This document shows, piece by piece, positions 1-12,611 of a DNA stretch of 64,000 nt; the first letter of the stretch is position 1; each line of letters opens with the position of its first letter. A program made the translations under genes and the position numbers. The notes beneath the pieces were generated by a model, which saw nothing but the letters and a program-made list of their open reading frames with translations, was not told the origin of the DNA and searched no databases. This DNA is from Arachnopeziza araneosa (lineage: Eukaryota > Ascomycota > Leotiomycetes > Helotiales > Arachnopezizaceae): positions 106,834 through 170,833 of the forward strand of contig QYAI01000107.1 of assembly GCA_003988855.1 (NCBI GenBank), in the 5' to 3' direction.

Positions 1-1342
1 GAATAGTCACTTGGGAACTGTAATTTTCGCTGTAGTATATCATGTCAAAAGCGCAATACAGACTCACCCCAACCGCTTTGATCTAATGTCAAGTCAAAAG
101 CAGCTGGGGAGGTAGGGAAGCAGTGTTGCAGATGGATGTCTCCTGTATAGATCACGTGAATAACCGGCTTTTGGTTTGAAGAAGAACAATGTTTTATATA
201 GAGCTTATTCAGTTCTTCTATTCTTCCTTGGTATCATCATAGCGCAACAGCGGTAGAAGCTGCAATAGCCCTTCTGCCTCTCACTGAAGCAATACCATTC
301 ATCTACCTGAAACCAAAACATTTGTCCTCATAACTAACAGTTCCATTTCCAATCTTGTCCTCTCCCGTGTTGCCAAGTCATAGTATTATAGAGATCCTGT
401 TCAATTATCCATTGAGTAATTCCAGTTCGCTGCACCACGGCTTCGCTCGAGAGGATGTGGATGCGTTAGTGCGAGCTTGCCAACAGCAACTTCTCAACTT
501 GGATAATCATCGCTAGATGAAATACACTTTATCCTAGAACGAAACTTCAAGGTATATAACGACAGTGTTTGAGATTCAAAGAACTAATAACAAACAATAA
601 ACCCTGATGTGGGACTCGGAGCTTATCCAAGCTCCTGAGGGCCAGCTCTCAAGTCAACAGATCTACTGATCAGAGTGCGGCACCAATACCAAACCTCTGC
701 ATCCCCAAATCTCACCTTCCCGACTCAGCATGTGCTCATTGAGTGCTCAGTCTTGACTCTCAAATGCCCACGCTCCTTTCCCCTTCCAAAATCGACGGCG
801 CGTAAGTGCAGCCAAAGCCACAATCTGATAGCGGCATCGCCTTGCATAAGACGTGCATTAACTCGTATTGGCGATCCGAGCTGAAAAGCACATGTGTCAA
901 GAACAGGTCCTCAGCAATTGCTTCGAGAAACAAATCGCTCTCTGCGAAAGCCACTTGACTCGAATGCATAAAACATAGTCGTGAGTGAGAAGGGTTCCAG
1001 CATATCTCCAACAGCTCAGATCTGCGAAGGCAATTTCGCCTCGACGCCACTAGCACGGACCAATTGTCCTTTCTCGGGGGAACCTTAACTCCCTAGCCCT
1101 GATCTGGAATTCCTCCAGACTCAACTCCAGACCAAGAAACCAACCACCACTCCCACTCATCCCCATCCGAATCCCTTTCTTAGTCTCCTACACTCTACCG
1201 CCATATCGACCCTCATCCCTCACCCTCTGCGAACCCAGAATCAATCCAATTCCTGCCTGTTCAATACGCGCTCGATTTCAAGACTTACGAGAGATCAAGG
1301 ATTGTGGCCTCACGATTGATCGAGCGAGGATAGGCAGACATC
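1..1342. other. Upstream intergenic region of the Rho GTPase gene
   Basis: I see no convincing coding region here. Short open frames on both strands lack recognisable motifs. The stretch from about 1080 to 1340 is pyrimidine-rich and directly precedes the ATG at 1343, so it probably holds the promoter and 5' leader of the Rho gene. Confidence 0.5.
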
Positions 1343-2181
1343 ATGGTGTGCGGACTCGGAGGAAACAAGACCACGCAGAGGAAATTGGTATTACTGTACG
1401 TCCCGTTCCACGATGTTGACGCTTGTGGGCTGTGCGTGCGCAGCATAGATCCCCTGGCTAGATCAACCATTGCTTTGCGGGATACTGATGTGAACAGCGG
1501 CGATGGAGCATGCGGCAAGACCTCTCTACTGAACGTATTTACAAGAGGGTAAGTAAATATCTCTTCCCTTCATCCCCCAGTCCAAGTTCGAATAATTGAC
1601 TGAACACCACAGGTATTTCCCTACCGTCTACGAACCCACGGTCTTTGAGAATTATGTCCATGGTAAGCCAGTCTAGTACCTGCGGAAAGAAGAGAATAGA
1701 ACTAATTCAAACAGATATCTTCGTCGACAACGTACACATCGAGCTCTCCCTGTGGGACACCGCAGGCCAAGAAGAATTCGATCGACTCCGCTCCCTCTCC
1801 TACGATGACACGCATTGCATCATGCTCTGTTTCTGTGTAGATTCTAAAGCCTCTCTTGAAAACGTCGAATCAAAATGGGTTGGAGAAATCGCCGAGAACT
1901 GCCAAGGGGTCAAGCTAGTCCTGGTTGCGCTGAAATGCGATGTTCGCGAACAAAACGAGGATGCTGAGGGTGGGGAGACAGGTACTACTACCGAGAAGAA
2001 GGATTTGATTAACTATGACGAGGGCTTAGCGGTCGCTAGGAGGATCAATGCGTTGAGATACCTAGAATGCTCGGCGATGCGAAACCGTGGCGTCAACGAG
2101 GCGTTTACCGAAGCCGCGAGGGTAGCTCTCAGTGTGAAGCCGAATGGGGGGAAGGATGAGGGAAAGTGTAATATCATGTAA
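1343..2181 (+). CDS. rho3: Rho-family small GTPase, Rho3 type
   Basis: Membrane-anchored molecular switch; Rho3 proteins direct polarised exocytosis and actin organisation at growing tips. Exons 1343-1395, 1498-1548, 1613-1662 and 1715-2181 join in phase to 206 residues. Intron 1 falls just before the G1 loop, which reads GDGACGKTS. The switch I effector segment is YFPTVYEPTVFENYVHD and the G3 motif is WDTAGQE. The G4 position reads LKCD, a variant of TKxD also found in Rho3/RhoE-like proteins, and the G5 motif is ECSA. The protein ends in CNIM, a CAAX prenylation box. The region between G4 and G5 carries an acidic Glu/Thr-rich insert, the usual place of the Rho insert. All four exons keep frame and no key residue is missing, so the gene looks functional. 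Rho3 rather than Rho1, Rho2 or Cdc42 is a family-level call from the overall pattern. Confidence 0.93.
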
Positions 2182-3455
2182 AGTGCCAGGTTCCAGTAAA
2201 GGAGGAGCGATGAATACCTCAGGCTTGGTGCATTGGTTTCATTTGGCGTTGGTTGGGGACATCTTCGAGCGCGCGTTGAATTTTCAACTTTCTTCTACTT
2301 CATCTTGACTTTTTCTGGTGATGTGTAGGATTGCACATACTGTAGTACCTTTACATACGATCTTTTATTGATAGTGGGGTTTTTTTAGACGAAGATGATA
2401 AAAATACATTATCCCCATAAGCGTTCGTACTCGCTATTAGCTCTCCCAATCATACACTGGTCTTCAAATGCGAGAAGAGACATCTACCTATATCTTATAC
2501 TTTCTGAATTTTAGGCCTATCCCATAGTATCCTTGTCTTTTCAAGAGCCACTGCACGTCAAAGAAAGGAACGCTCGTTCAAATGGCGATCGCATTCTCCC
2601 GCCAAGAGTCACGCACACATTTTGATACGAACGTCTTTCCTCTACATCCACAACCATAAATCATTTCTTACCTCTCATGTAATCCTTACACCTCATCACC
2701 TCCATCTACTCTCCCCTCCCCACCCCCAAAAGTAAATAGCCCCGCTGACCCCGAAGGAACGAGACATTGCCGAGTTTGCGTCTAAGCACACGAGCCGAGG
2801 TATACATTCAAGAGTGGAAAGGTTCAAAGAAGGGATAGGTGGGTGGTAGGTGAAAGGATGTTTTTGCTTGAGTGGTGGTGGTGGTAGGAGTTGGGCTTTC
2901 TCCGGCGAGGTTTGAAATGAGGATGAGCCGGTGTTCGTTGGGGGGGACAAGTTGGAGGAGGAAAGATTCCTTTTTTTTATGCTTGTCAAGATATGCCTTC
3001 AATCCGATAGAGAGATGGAAATGGAAAGTCTGGTGCGCAGTTCTCCCTTGGCAACACGTTCTTCTTTCATACGAGGCTACAGATAAATGGTAGTGAATCA
3101 TCTCATTTTTATCAACACCGAAAGTAGGAAGTTTCGAAAACAAAAACAAAAACAAAAACAAAAACGATTAATAGAGGAGATTATTTGAGTAGTACGAAAT
3201 AAGGCGAGCTACAGTTCATTAGGGCTCTTGAGAACTAGGCATGTCGACAATCTGCAATGTTGACCCCTATATCGTCGGCATTAAAACAGCTTGGTCATCG
3301 CCAACATCAAACTCAGCTCAAAGCATTCTCGAGACCTCTAAAGCATATCCGAAATATCCACGCCGGTAACTAAAAACACTATATCGATCAGCACAGTATC
3401 ACGTTTTAGAGCTAGTGGTTGATATTGTTTCCTCTATAAGGGCTTTCTCTGCGGC
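2182..3455. other. Intergenic region with an AAAAAC microsatellite
   Basis: This is the 3' flank of the Rho gene, without convincing genes. Overlapping open frames at 2696-3161 on both strands look like low-complexity (TGG/ACC-rich) shadows. A perfect AAAAAC hexamer run lies at about 3137-3165. Confidence 0.5.
3137..3165 (+). repeat. (AAAAAC)n microsatellite
   Basis: Four to five uninterrupted copies of the hexamer AAAAAC are directly visible. It is a simple repeat in intergenic DNA with no sign of function. Confidence 0.85.
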
Positions 3456-3573
3456 TCAGAACGTCAGCCAGAAGCGGACACTTATACTCCAGATGTACCA
3501 AAGAGTGCTACTGACCTTGAAGAATCCATATAAAACGCAGAGTGGCTCATATGTGTAAAGTATAATGGAGCAA

Positions 3574-3861
3574 CTAACCAAGACCACGTCCGACACGTTT
3601 CCATTGTGCGGGCTTCTCCTCAACATTCTGGGTCGACGCCCCCTGCACCCCTTTGTCATTTGATCTCTTATTCTCAAAAGCGGGTACCCTATTCAAAGTC
3701 CCTGTCATAGGCTTCATTTTTGTATCAATATCTGGATCCGGGTGCGAAAAGGACGCGATGGATATCGTGTCGGCCGCCTGCTGATACCCGGGAGGGAGCA
3801 GCAAGTCGCGGGCGGAGCCGAGCTCGGAGTAGGTAGGACCTTTACGATTGAGGAGTCCCAT
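3574..3861 (-). CDS. Small hypothetical protein, possibly spliced
   Basis: An open frame on the minus strand starts at ATG 3861; an upstream in-frame ATG at 3882 is also possible. It encodes about 95 polar residues beginning MGLLNRKGPTYSEL. Codon use is GC-rich at third positions like the neighbouring real genes, and the composition is Ser/Pro/Asp/Lys-rich without signal peptide or membrane segment. The frame closes at GGT CTT GGT TAG, where G|GTTAGT could be a splice donor, so a short extra exon downstream near 3480-3510 is possible. I do not recognise the family. It could also be a chance open frame. Confidence 0.4.
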   Translation of the reverse strand: MGLLNRKGPTYSELGSARDLLLPPGYQQAADTISIASFSHPDPDIDTKMKPMTGTLNRVPAFENKRSNDKGVQGASTQNVEEKPAQWKRVGRGLG

Positions 3862-4297
3862 GTTGATACTATTGCTGGTCACTCAGGATCACTATTTTGG
3901 TGGCGTGGATTTTGGGTTCCAGTTTGAGGTTATTATGCACAGCTGTCTTCGTGTCACATGTGTTGGTGGTGTGATGTCATGTTTTGTACACCGCCGAGTC
4001 CTTTTAGGGGGTGGTTATTCTGCCGCGGCAGGATCGAATACCTCATATTATTCACCTGACGTAGAGTTGGAACGGCGCAAGTTATTACGTGCTGTAATAG
4101 AGGCATAGAGAAGTGCAATATGATAGACTGATTGAAATTGACAATAGGCCTGCTAGCTAATTAGCTTCACGATTCGACTTAATAGGCTACCAAGTAGAGC
4201 CATTGCGACAATATCTTGACCTAAACAAAGTAATAGAACCGGTACTAATTCGCTCTCTTCCCACGAGTTCCCAAGTGATTTTGCTACAGCCGATACA
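3862..4297. other. Intergenic region before the truncated NLR
   Basis: No intact gene is visible. The last 60-80 bases, read in the frame of the following feature, still look like degraded NB-ARC sequence, suggesting that the 5' part of that gene decayed in place. Confidence 0.35.
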
Positions 4298-6048
4298 TTG
4301 GTGGAGGCCAGTTACACAATTGACCCTTTTTTAGGGCCATTTTTCTACGTCCGCCCACAAATAATTCTACCTCGGTTTATGATAGCCTCAAATGGGACGG
4401 ATCTGCGTCCATTTTCAATAGAGGAAGGAGCTGAATATTTGACGAGAGAGACTCATATGCATGGGGATTATCATCAGAAGGAGGCCTTCGCCATTACAGA
4501 AATGGTCGGAGGATTACCTCTCGTATTAACTCAAATCGCTAGAATGATAATGCGCCAGCAAATATCTTTTGTAGAGTTTCTTCAGATATATGGAGAAATG
4601 CGAAACCATCAAATACTATACGGCTCAAAGATTGGCGGTTTGGGCATGAATTCGGGTTATCCGCGTACAATTACATCTGTATGGGGTTTTGATCAATTGT
4701 CACAAGAAGCTTCAATATTATCGGATGTCCTTTGTTTATATTCACCGTATGAGATACCAGAGAACTTGCTACGGCCTTCTCCAAATATTAAGTCAACCGA
4801 TTATCCCAGGACACTACTTACATTCATCCAGGCGAGGACAGAGCTATTCCAAGCCTCACTTCTGCAGAGGAACGTTGAAAAGAAAACTTTAGCTATGCAC
4901 CGTTTGGTTAAAGCTAGTTTGCTTAGCAGGATGTCCCTACTGCGGCTTAAGGTTGTAACCGAGATCGCTGTTGCTTTATTGAAAACAGCCTGGCCTTCGG
5001 AGCTCGTCTATTGGCAATTCGATTCCCAGAATATAGCCCAATATGTCCAGCTACTGCCACATATACTCAGCCTCAAAGCCATGTTCAAAAATATTTCACT
5101 GAAGAAAGTCGAGTTAGGGAAAGAAACGAAACTTGATTTCATAAAGCTTGTTACTTATGGGCTACAGTATGCCCTCCATTCTTTGCCTCTATTACTTTGC
5201 TGAAATTGGTCAGATTTTTGGTTTTACAGGGAGTGGGGTGGTCGGCATCCGAGCCTGAGTCCCTGCTACGATTCCTCGAGCATATATCCTACGACGTAGG
5301 TGAAGACGGTGAAGGTGCCGAGACGAACACTACGATGGAGATAAGCTTTGTTAAGGGTCAGCTAGCGATGGAGATGAATAAGCCTCAAGCCGCTCTACAG
5401 CATTTCTTACACTTTCACAACGCCACAAGGCGAGCCAAGCTTTCGAAAAATGTAGTACTGGCTGCTTCCATGGCCCAGCTTGGGAATGCCCTCGTTATGA
5501 ATCAGCGCTACGAAGATTCGATCTCATATTTTAGTGAATGCAATGGCATTCTAGGATCCGAGTCTAACTTTGACATGAGTCTTCCACTTTTACACCTCGG
5601 TTTTGCATTGTGGGCTTTAGGACATTCAACAAAGAATGTGGTTAGACTGAGTGAAGCGGACGAGGTTTGCAGGGAAGCTGTGCGTCTCACGGAACTTTCA
5701 GGCCGCTTGTGAGTATTATCCATCGCTTCTCTATTCTATAAAAACATTCAATGCTCAAATTGATTAGAATGCCAAGAATTACTTACACATTGGGAAATAT
5801 CAGACATTCACAGTGGATGCTGAGATATGATGAAATCGACGCGCACGAGTCATTCGAATTCTACAAGCAATCGTTAAGCCTGTACACAAACTTGGATGAG
5901 ACCGGAGGCTTGCGAGTAGCGCAAGTGCTTGTAAAACTCAGTGATCATCACTTTCGGTTGAAAGAAATTGATATGGGAAGGTAAGACTACCTTCTGTCGT
6001 TTCGACTACACTTGAAGAACGGGAATGCTTATTGTTCATAGGGAGTGA
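4298..6048 (+). pseudogene. 5'-truncated NLR (STAND) gene: ARC end plus TPR region
   Basis: This is the C-terminal half of a fungal NOD-like receptor. Residues about 68-82 read EMVGGLPLVLTQIARMI, the GLPL motif of NB-ARC ATPases. Further on, AMHRLVKAS resembles the MHD-like motif that follows the winged helix. No P-loop, kinase-2 or RNBS-B motif lies upstream, so the nucleotide-binding core is missing. A TPR-like helical region follows in exons at about 5230-5708, 5768-5980 and 6042-6048; these join in phase and end at TGA 6046. The join of the first block (frame ends at TGA, 5203) to the exon at 5230 needs a weak donor or a frame change. The ATG at 4298 is merely the first one in frame. It may be a relic or a short expressed fragment. 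A related decayed locus lies near 50.6-51.8 kb. Confidence 0.6.
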
Positions 6049-7731
6049 GTCACTTGCCCTTATGTCTAGGTCCCGAATCAACTCTGCGATCGCTGATAGA
6101 TTTGTCGAGCGATTTCAGAAGGGTTTCCCTACCTAGGTCAAGAGTGGAGTACTTTTCCAAAAACCCACTTTCGTGACCCATTCTTGACACCCAAACTAGT
6201 GGCTCTAGGGAAAATGTTGTTGTATTTTTCAGACATGTTAATAGCTTAAAATTTGACAATGTGAACATAATTCGTGTTCTTCTTAGCAATAGTAGCTTCC
6301 TTGATTCGTTTGTCTCTTGCTCATTTCCATTCTACTTCATTCACATTCAGTCAAAAGTTTGCAATAGAACGTAGCTGAAGATAAATTATACAGGTGTTTT
6401 ACTCGCAGCGACAAGCTCAAGCTCAAGCTAGATTTGGGAGAAGCTATCTGTGGGGCCTTCTCTTTTAAGGGGGATCTGGGGCAAGGGATTAGAATAGTTT
6501 AACGGTTGAATGTAATGATTATCCATTAAATGTATAGCAATAGGGTGGCTAGTAACGATTTGGAGTTCAAATAATATTGCAAAGGCAGCACCACTTTTTG
6601 GTGAAGTTAACCCCTATATATACCACGTGAACTTCCCGTGACAGATAATATACAAAAACCTTTCCTATTTCTAATACAAAGAGAAGTTTGATATTTATCC
6701 AGAGAGGCTAAATTCTTCAGCTCAGATAGGTCGGTGAGATGCCAGAGATGAGTCACATGATCTAGACTAGTTGACCAAACCTAGGTTCCTTCAACATGTC
6801 AGAATGCGTAGTAAATTGCAATTGTTGGAGATTTGACTTGTTTGGAACATGGTTCTGCAGGCTCAAGAAGAGTTCGTCTCATCTTCTGCCCAATGCTTAG
6901 CCATGGAAGAAGACACGGTAGAGTCGATTTGAGGCACTTTCATTCAGGCATAATTATGTCAGCCACAAGCCATGTCTGTTCCTAGGTCACCGTCTTCAAT
7001 CCGTCTCGATCCGGTCGCGCCGCCTACGCCGTGAACCTCTTTTGGGCATGGCCAAGAGATTCCAGGCGGCCTCATGACTGCGAAAGATCCCTTGAACAGT
7101 GAGTCGCACGCCATCTACGTCACGATGCCTCAAAACGTCCTGAACTTTGTGTGATCCTGCAACCATTTAACCTAGCTGAACTTCCAATGGGCGCAAGATA
7201 ACCGAAACATCGCTTGGTAAGTGCTGATGTACTACCGCACTTGTCTCTATTTTGGCGTCTTTGCTGGCTGCCTTCTATTCGTCTCGTCGGCCGTGGGGAT
7301 CAATCTAGAAATGATCTGCGGGCTGGAAAAGATGCATTCCGGTAGCGATGTCAGCCTCCCATAGCAAAATCTAGATATGCATATTCATTATCGCATTGTG
7401 CTGCATTCTGAATCCTCGATGGAAGCAGATTTCCGTACCTGGATGATTGATTGGCCTGAAGGAGAACTGTTGCGGTGATATACCTACATTGGGTTCCGCT
7501 TGATCCTTTAGGAACAATTTTCAGACGAAAAACCTCGCTTATAGACTTGCTGCATGTCTTGTATCCAAGTATTGACTTTGTGCCATGTGGAGATCTGCAA
7601 TTGTACAGGGCGCCAAGCTTGTTTATTCTTCAATTCTTGCTTTTGGAGCTATATTTAGGGAACCGGGTTCCTGACATTTTCATACTTATTCTTCCGCAAT
7701 GCTAAGTCTGAAGTTCCATTAAGACATCATC
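6049..7731. other. Long intergenic region, no gene seen
   Basis: About 1.7 kb without a credible coding frame. The first half is AT-rich; TATATATA at 6615-6622 and AT-rich blocks are visible. The last few hundred bases are probably the promoter of the FAD oxidase at 7732. Confidence 0.5.
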
Positions 7732-9252
7732 ATGATATCAGTCAATATGTTTTTCAACTTGTGGATCCCTAAGTTTCTCATTCTACTCCTATCAGCGGTC
7801 TCAGCCGCTGATTTGCAGGATCGACAAACCGTTGCATCGGTCTGCTCTGAGATCTCCCATAATATCGCTGGGGAAGTGTACTATCCACTAAGCGTTGGCA
7901 CAAACTTTGCTACCGACATAAATCATTTCATGACCTCCTCGTCCCAAACTCCGACATGCGTCGTCGAGGTAGCCAGTCCACAGGACGTCTCATATGTCCT
8001 CAAACTTGTTGGCTCGACACGAACTCCATTCGCCGTGAAATCTGGCGGACATACTTCAAATCCGGGATTTTCTAGCACTACTGGTATCTTTATTTCGCTT
8101 GTTCAATTCAAGGAAATTAAATTGTCACCAGACAAGAGCACTGTTGAGGTTGGCCTTGGAAACGTAAGAAATGCTTCTTATTTTATTGCAAATACGTCTC
8201 TAACCTTGATCTAGATCTGGACGGACGTCTACTCTGCGCTCAATGGCACTGGGGTTAATGTCGTTGGAGGCAGAGTTTCAGGCCCAGGCACTGGCGGCGT
8301 CACCCTTGGAGGAGGTTTCTCATGGAAGACTAATCAACACGGTCTCGCTTGTGACACTGTCAAGTCCTACAACCTTGTTCTTCCAAATGGAACCATCACA
8401 GTAGTAGATTCGATAAAACCTGACCTATTCTTCGCTCTCAAAGGTGGCTTGAACCGATTTGGGATTGTCACGAGCATTGTATACCATACAGTTCCCCAAG
8501 TAGACCTTGTTTATGGCGGCTACCAACTCTTCACCGATCTTCAGACTCCCGCCTTGGTCGCTGCAACCAACACCTTCCAGGCCACAAACACAGATCCCAA
8601 AGCACAGATCATCTTTACTGCTAATGGCGGCACTGTTGGCACTTCAATATTGATTCTTTTCTACGATGGCCCTAACCGGCCGTCGGCCTTTGATCCATTC
8701 AACGATATCCCAGCAGTTCTCACAGACCTCGCAACCCAGAGCTTCTACGATTTCTTTACTTCCATCCCAGCTAGCTCCACCGCCAATGAACGTGGATCCT
8801 ACGGAACTTTAAGCACCGTCGGCCTCACACCAAACTTCATGGATGCCGTGTTCAACGAGAGCATCTTCTGGGGCACGTTGGCACTTACACACGTTGGAGT
8901 CTTCCTATCCTACGATATTGAGCCTTTCCTCAACTATGGCAAATACGCAACAGATTCGGCATTCCCTCACGCAAACTCTCCACTGCCTTTGGATATCTAT
9001 TATGCATGGCAATTGCAAGCCGAGGACTCGTACTGGCTTGGTGTCATACAGCAGAGTGTGAATCAACTCACCGCGGTCGCCAAGGCCGAGAATATTTATA
9101 GTCCGCAAGCTTATGCGTATCCGAACTATGCGGTGGGCACGTATACTGGGAGTCAGGTGTATGGACCGACAAATGCGGCGAGGTTGAGAGCTATTCAGGC
9201 TAAGTATGATCCGCAGATGGTTATGCTTTTAGCGGGTGGATTCACAATTTGA
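7732..9252 (+). CDS. Secreted FAD-linked oxidoreductase (PCMH/BBE-like)
   Basis: Flavin-dependent oxidase of the FAD_binding_4 (VAO/PCMH) superfamily, probably secreted and acting on sugars, alcohols or secondary metabolites. Exons 7732-8163 and 8215-9252 (51-nt intron GTAAGA...CTAG) join in phase to 489 residues. A signal peptide is visible at residues 1-26 (hydrophobic core FLILLLSAVSA). The FAD domain shows PFAVKSGGHTSNPGF, whose His is the usual covalent FAD attachment site, then GPGTGGVTLGGGFSW and NQHGLACDTV. The second covalent Cys of bicovalent berberine-bridge enzymes is not apparent, so single covalent linkage is likely. The C-terminal stretch ending YDPQMVMLLAGGF corresponds to the BBE region. 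Length is normal for fungal members and no defects are visible. The substrate cannot be inferred. Confidence 0.88.
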
Positions 9253-9558
9253 TTACTGTACTATAAGTAGGTCATCTATTGGAGATATTTTGGGCGAATT
9301 ATGAATGTCTTGATGCCACGGGATGAAAGGGAAACCACGGAGTTACGCCTGTGTAGTACTAGATTCACCTTTTGAGATGGTGAATCTCGACTACCGCTTC
9401 TTTTGAGCGTTGCTCTCTATGTGTTCATTCTCAAGTTCGACGGTGTTTAGTAAAGTGAAATTAAATATTATAGGCCATGAAATTGAGAAATCCATCACCA
9501 TTGAAACTTTCATCAACTTCAGTGTTGATTCTTTACGTCTCTCTGCAATTTTTCTGCT
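9253..9558. other. Convergent intergenic region
   Basis: Short spacer between the 3' ends of the FAD oxidase (plus) and the HET gene (minus). I see nothing beyond AT-rich 3'-flank sequence. Confidence 0.5.
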
Positions 9559-11821
9559 TCACACAATGGTGATTACTTCAGTGTCTTGAAGAAGCCCCAT
9601 ATCCCCAAGCTCGCCATCCATTATCCCGTGAATGTAGACGTGCCCCATTAAATTATACTTTCCGCTTGGTAGTTTTCTCAAGAGATGCGGATCTTTGGCG
9701 CCTCCGATGATCCAGATCTCATCCCCTTTCTCACTAGATGCCGGGCCAATACAGAATCTCCCATCATTGTCCAAAACTGCCCGTCGGAAGCTTAAATGAT
9801 CGCGTACCTGAACCATAAATCTAGTGAGTTCAGGCTGAAACCTTTCAAAGTTCAACCAACTCAAGATACCGTTGACTGATGTAGTGAAAAGCTCTTCAAA
9901 GGCAGACACTTGAAACACCGACGATTCTGGCTCTCGAGAAAACAGTGAATAAAGTATGTCGTAAAACCTCTCCGTTTGTCTTGGCTCTTGAAGATCTCCC
10001 AAAGGTGGAATCTGCGGATATGGTTGCTGTGTTTCATAGATAGAAGCTCTTGCTGCGTCCCATATACATAAGTATCGGAGGAAGATTAAGTTCATGCTTT
10101 GTGGAGCAGGATACTTTCCTTCGATCTGGTTCCCGCACAGGCTTCTCCAGAAGATTTCACACCGTCCTACTGATCTATACCCTACATCAATAAAAGTTCT
10201 GCTTGAAAGAACACACTTGTAGGATAACTTACCGGTTAAGCGTTTTCAATTGCGTCTCACCAATTGCGGATGCAAGTTGACATATTTCAAACCACAGCTC
10301 GTCAATATCCTTCTTGCCATCCGCTAGCCCACCATCCTCGTTGATACGATCTATTGCATTAACGACATGCGATAAACAAAATCCTGAGACTAACAGCTGG
10401 TCAGACAATAGCCCTCCCTGATCAGGGTACTGCTTGAGCCCTTTGCTAGCCTGGAAATAAACTCCTCCTTTCTGCAAGTGAAAAGGCCCCGGTCTCAAAG
10501 GTACCGTATAATCAGGCACCCAGGAAGGAAGCCCCTCTAACTTCCGCATTGAGCGATCCTCAACGTGACATAGATACCGAAGATCTCTGCAGCTCTCCAA
10601 CATGACCCTTGCTGTCTTTATAAAGACGTCTCTGACTGGAATCTCATAATTTGGAACGAGGACACCTGGGTGCGATGTAAATGGAAGTTGATTTTTCCGC
10701 GCTAAACTTAATAAAGCATATATCTTATCTCTTGGATCAGTTGCCAATGAGATGCGGAATATTTCTATCAGAGCGCGAAAGGGGATAAGTTGATTAAATT
10801 TTTTGATTCCAGCCCGTGATTCCTCGAGGTGCATGCCACAGGTGACAATGCTAACATGAGGTGCTTGAATCATTTCCTGGTAGATTCTCGTCTGTTGATC
10901 GTCGTCCGAATCTATTGAAACAGCTTCCTTGAAAAAATGATTCGACAGGAAGACATGCCAACCACTTTTGGTGACGAAGGATATAGTGTTGGAAATCAGC
11001 TCCCAAGGGAATCTTACATTGCCACAAGCCACCGTCACACTCTTAGCAAGGATCACTTCTTGGACAATCCAAATCCTCTGAAAGAATGGCCTGTGGATAA
11101 AAGCCAGAAATCCAAGCCAATGGCGATGTTCCGGTGCTGGTAGTCTAAACTTCTGAAAAGTAGCCGTTTGGTTCATAAAATCATTCCTTGTTACCTCGCT
11201 ATGCCGTTCCACGGGAATGGTACCCACCAACTTCAATAAAGACATGGCGTCTTCAAAAAATTCATCTTCATGGCCAACCCATACCATTACTTTCCTCGCA
11301 CCGCTATATATATCACTCATAATTGAAACCTGGGCGCCACATTCGACTAGATCCTTTTGGTTGATGCATATTGCATCGATCCAGAAATACTGCTCGGTGT
11401 TTGAGGAAGACAGTCCCTGCAACATCTCTAATGCATCGAGGAGGTTATATCTCACCTCGAAGATGCGGCCTTCAACTATGATTTCCGCAGTACTTGAATA
11501 AACCGCCTCCGAGGCTTGTGCCTGCGCTGAGAACAGAGAGGTTGGATTACCCCATGTATATGACAGGGCAATGAACCGCGGAGCATCTTCTAGAGAGTAT
11601 GTGGTCAAGCTGGCCCACATTCTATCTTCGCCTGACTCCCTTGGGTAGAGGCTGATAAGGCGGATGGAGCGTGGAGTCGGAAGTGGGAGATAATGATAAG
11701 GCTCGGATGCCGAATCATGGGCTGGCGTTGACTCCATGATTAGACACGGGGGCAGACGAAATCTCCTGAGACTATCGCGTGTGGAGAGCGGAGATTTGGA
11801 GTTGGATTTTGATCTTAACAA
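9559..11821 (-). CDS. HET-domain (heterokaryon incompatibility) protein
   Basis: Cytosolic protein of the fungal HET family, associated with cell death after fusion of incompatible hyphae. Exon 1 is 11821-10233 and exon 2 is 10174-9559; the intron GTAAGT...TATAG joins in phase to 734 residues, and the junction reads CEIFWRSLCGN, a conserved segment of these proteins. HET motifs: RFIALSYTWGNP at about 82-93, YFWIDAICINQ at about 145-155, followed by E and DIYSGA, and RIWIVQE at about 249-255. DPRDKIYALLSLA follows, then the C-terminal region that ends near GHVYIHGIMDGE. The start may be the second Met (residue 29, MESTPAHD) rather than the first. Everything expected of a full-length HET protein is present, so it looks intact. 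Its partner, if any, is unknown. Confidence 0.88.
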
Positions 11822-12611
11822 GCCTTGACCCTCTATGGCTTGATATTCTCAGTCTGGACACGTGGATGAGGTTTTGCTTTTCACAGCGCGTGGCTTAAGA
11901 GGCGTTCTTGGCAAGCGGTCCTCCTAATTAAATATCTCGAAGGTGTCGTTTAAATGGACTATGTTCTTTCACAACTCTCTATCGCGGAACGTAGGTAGTA
12001 AGTTTTCCTTATTTTCATATGGTTGATCAAGCGGGGTGAGAAGTTGAATTAGAATCTGCTTTTGGGGTTGACTTAATAGCGCGTGACTGAGCTATGGGCC
12101 TTTGACATTCCAATGCTTATTAGGACCAGTTAAAAAAACTTTCTCTACAAAAAGGCAATCAAACTTTGAATGGGTTTAATAAGCATGTGCTGTCTATTGA
12201 ATCCCTTTGCACGACGAATTCTTCCGGTGGCTTATTTGGCAAGTAAAGAAGCTCGGTAAACTCCCACCCTCCCTCATGCAGTACATTCAAGAATACCATC
12301 AACAACCGAGATCAATCCCGAGAATGCGGAGTCATGAAAATCATCTTAACCATTTAAAATGATCAGATATCGAATAGTGGAGTCGATGGACACATTTAGG
12401 CTGGCAAAAGCTGTCCAGAAGCAACCCCTGTAATGATCGAGCGAATGAAAGAAACAATCTAAACTCTACTTCAAGTCTACTCCAAGTAGCAGCGCCAAAT
12501 CAAACGCATTTTCCTACGTATTCAGGTATTTCCACAAAAATTCCAGCATATAATAACAACTCTCGATGCGCAAAAAGCATACAAATTCAATTCTTGTTAC
12601 ACTCTAGCAAA
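11822..12611. other. Divergent intergenic region
   Basis: Promoter region for the HET gene (minus) and the former cutinase gene (plus). No open frame with recognisable features is present. Confidence 0.45.

Noticed and set aside
2696..3161. Frames on both strands near the AAAAAC repeat
   Set aside because: Driven by TGG/ACC and T-rich low-complexity runs; no protein-like features.
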